DNA of 13,155 nucleotides. Source: CAILLO01 sp964579735. Its GTDB lineage: Bacteria; Bacillota; Clostridia; Saccharofermentanales; UBA5734. Position 1 is the first letter of the stretch. Each line of letters starts with the position of its first letter. Below, piece after piece: positions 13,057 through 13,155 of this stretch. The notes beneath the pieces are model-generated. The model was given only the letters and a program-made list of their open reading frames with translations, did not search any database and was not told the DNA's origin. The position numbers and the translations under genes were made by a program. The DNA lies in assembly GCA_964579735.1 (NCBI GenBank), contig CAZOHH010000068.1, forward strand, positions 1-13,155. Direction: 5' to 3'.

Positions 13057-13104
13057 ATGGACATTTTCCAGGCCATCCTCACCAACCCCTACGGGACGAA
13101 CTAA
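13057..13104 (+). CDS. Possible 15-codon small ORF in the nadC 3' region
   Basis: ATG 13057 to TAA 13104 encodes MDIFQAILTNPYGTN, between the nadC stop and the operon terminator. It has a half-hydrophobic, half-polar peptide and reads cleanly, but no recognisable ribosome binding site precedes it. It may be a chance ORF or the remnant of a gene start. I do not recognise it. Confidence 0.15.
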   Translation: MDIFQAILTNPYGTN

Positions 13105-13126
13105 GGGGACAGCTCGAACGAGGGGG

Positions 13127-13150
13127 AAGCCGGTGGAGACGCCGGCTTTT
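13127..13150 (+). terminator. Rho-independent terminator of nadABC
   Basis: AAGCCGG (13127-13133) pairs with CCGGCTT (13142-13148) around an 8-nt loop, and the T run continues to 13150. The stem can extend through G-T pairs into the preceding G run. It lies about 80 nt after the nadC stop, at the end of the window. Confidence 0.82.
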
Positions 13151-13155
13151 CCATT

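Noticed and set aside
1..13155. CRISPR array, transposase, tRNA, rRNA or phage genes
   Set aside because: No regularly spaced repeats, transposase motifs, cloverleaf-like segments or structural RNA sequences were found on reading.

Overview
The window is a GC-rich, gene-dense bacterial chromosome segment. Consensus AGGAGG-type ribosome binding sites precede nearly every gene and several promoters are sigma70-like with TATAAT-type -10 boxes. There is one probable lipoprotein and no outer-membrane or LPS gene. This suits a monoderm lineage (high-GC Bacillota, Actinomycetota or Chloroflexota-like). That assignment is an inference; no rRNA or other decisive marker is present. No mobile element, CRISPR array, tRNA or rRNA was found.

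Layout: (1) 1-476, minus: a membrane-anchored or exported protein, cut by the window start. (2) 722-1195, minus: a small flavodoxin-like protein, closed by a 12-bp perfect hairpin. (3) 1370-4624, plus: a trans-2-enoyl-ACP/CoA reductase (FabV/TER), a PepT-like M20 metallopeptidase and a heliorhodopsin, ending at a strong terminator. (4) 4756-6566, plus: a cyclophilin-type prolyl isomerase lipoprotein translationally coupled to the adenine glycosylase MutY. (5) 6403-7404, minus: an AraC-family regulator whose 3' end overlaps mutY tail to tail; it is divergent from a sugar-isomerase-like TIM barrel (7558-8448) and a Gfo/Idh/MocA dehydrogenase (8450-9514). (6) 9577-13046, plus: the complete de novo NAD operon nadA-nadB-nadC, with its own promoter and terminator.

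The most interesting gene is the heliorhodopsin at 3821-4624. It has seven membrane segments, the retinal lysine (K252), the helix-3 glutamate counterion (E115) and two intramembrane histidines (H21, H89). No retinal or carotenoid gene lies in the window. No terminator is visible between fabV, the peptidase and the heliorhodopsin, so they may share a transcript. The fabV promoter carries a TTTG-N5-CAAA dyad resembling FabT-type fatty-acid operators, plus a second dyad filling the -35/-10 spacer. If both readings hold, a photoreceptor gene would be tied to membrane-lipid regulation. Otherwise the window consists of recognisable housekeeping and catabolic genes.
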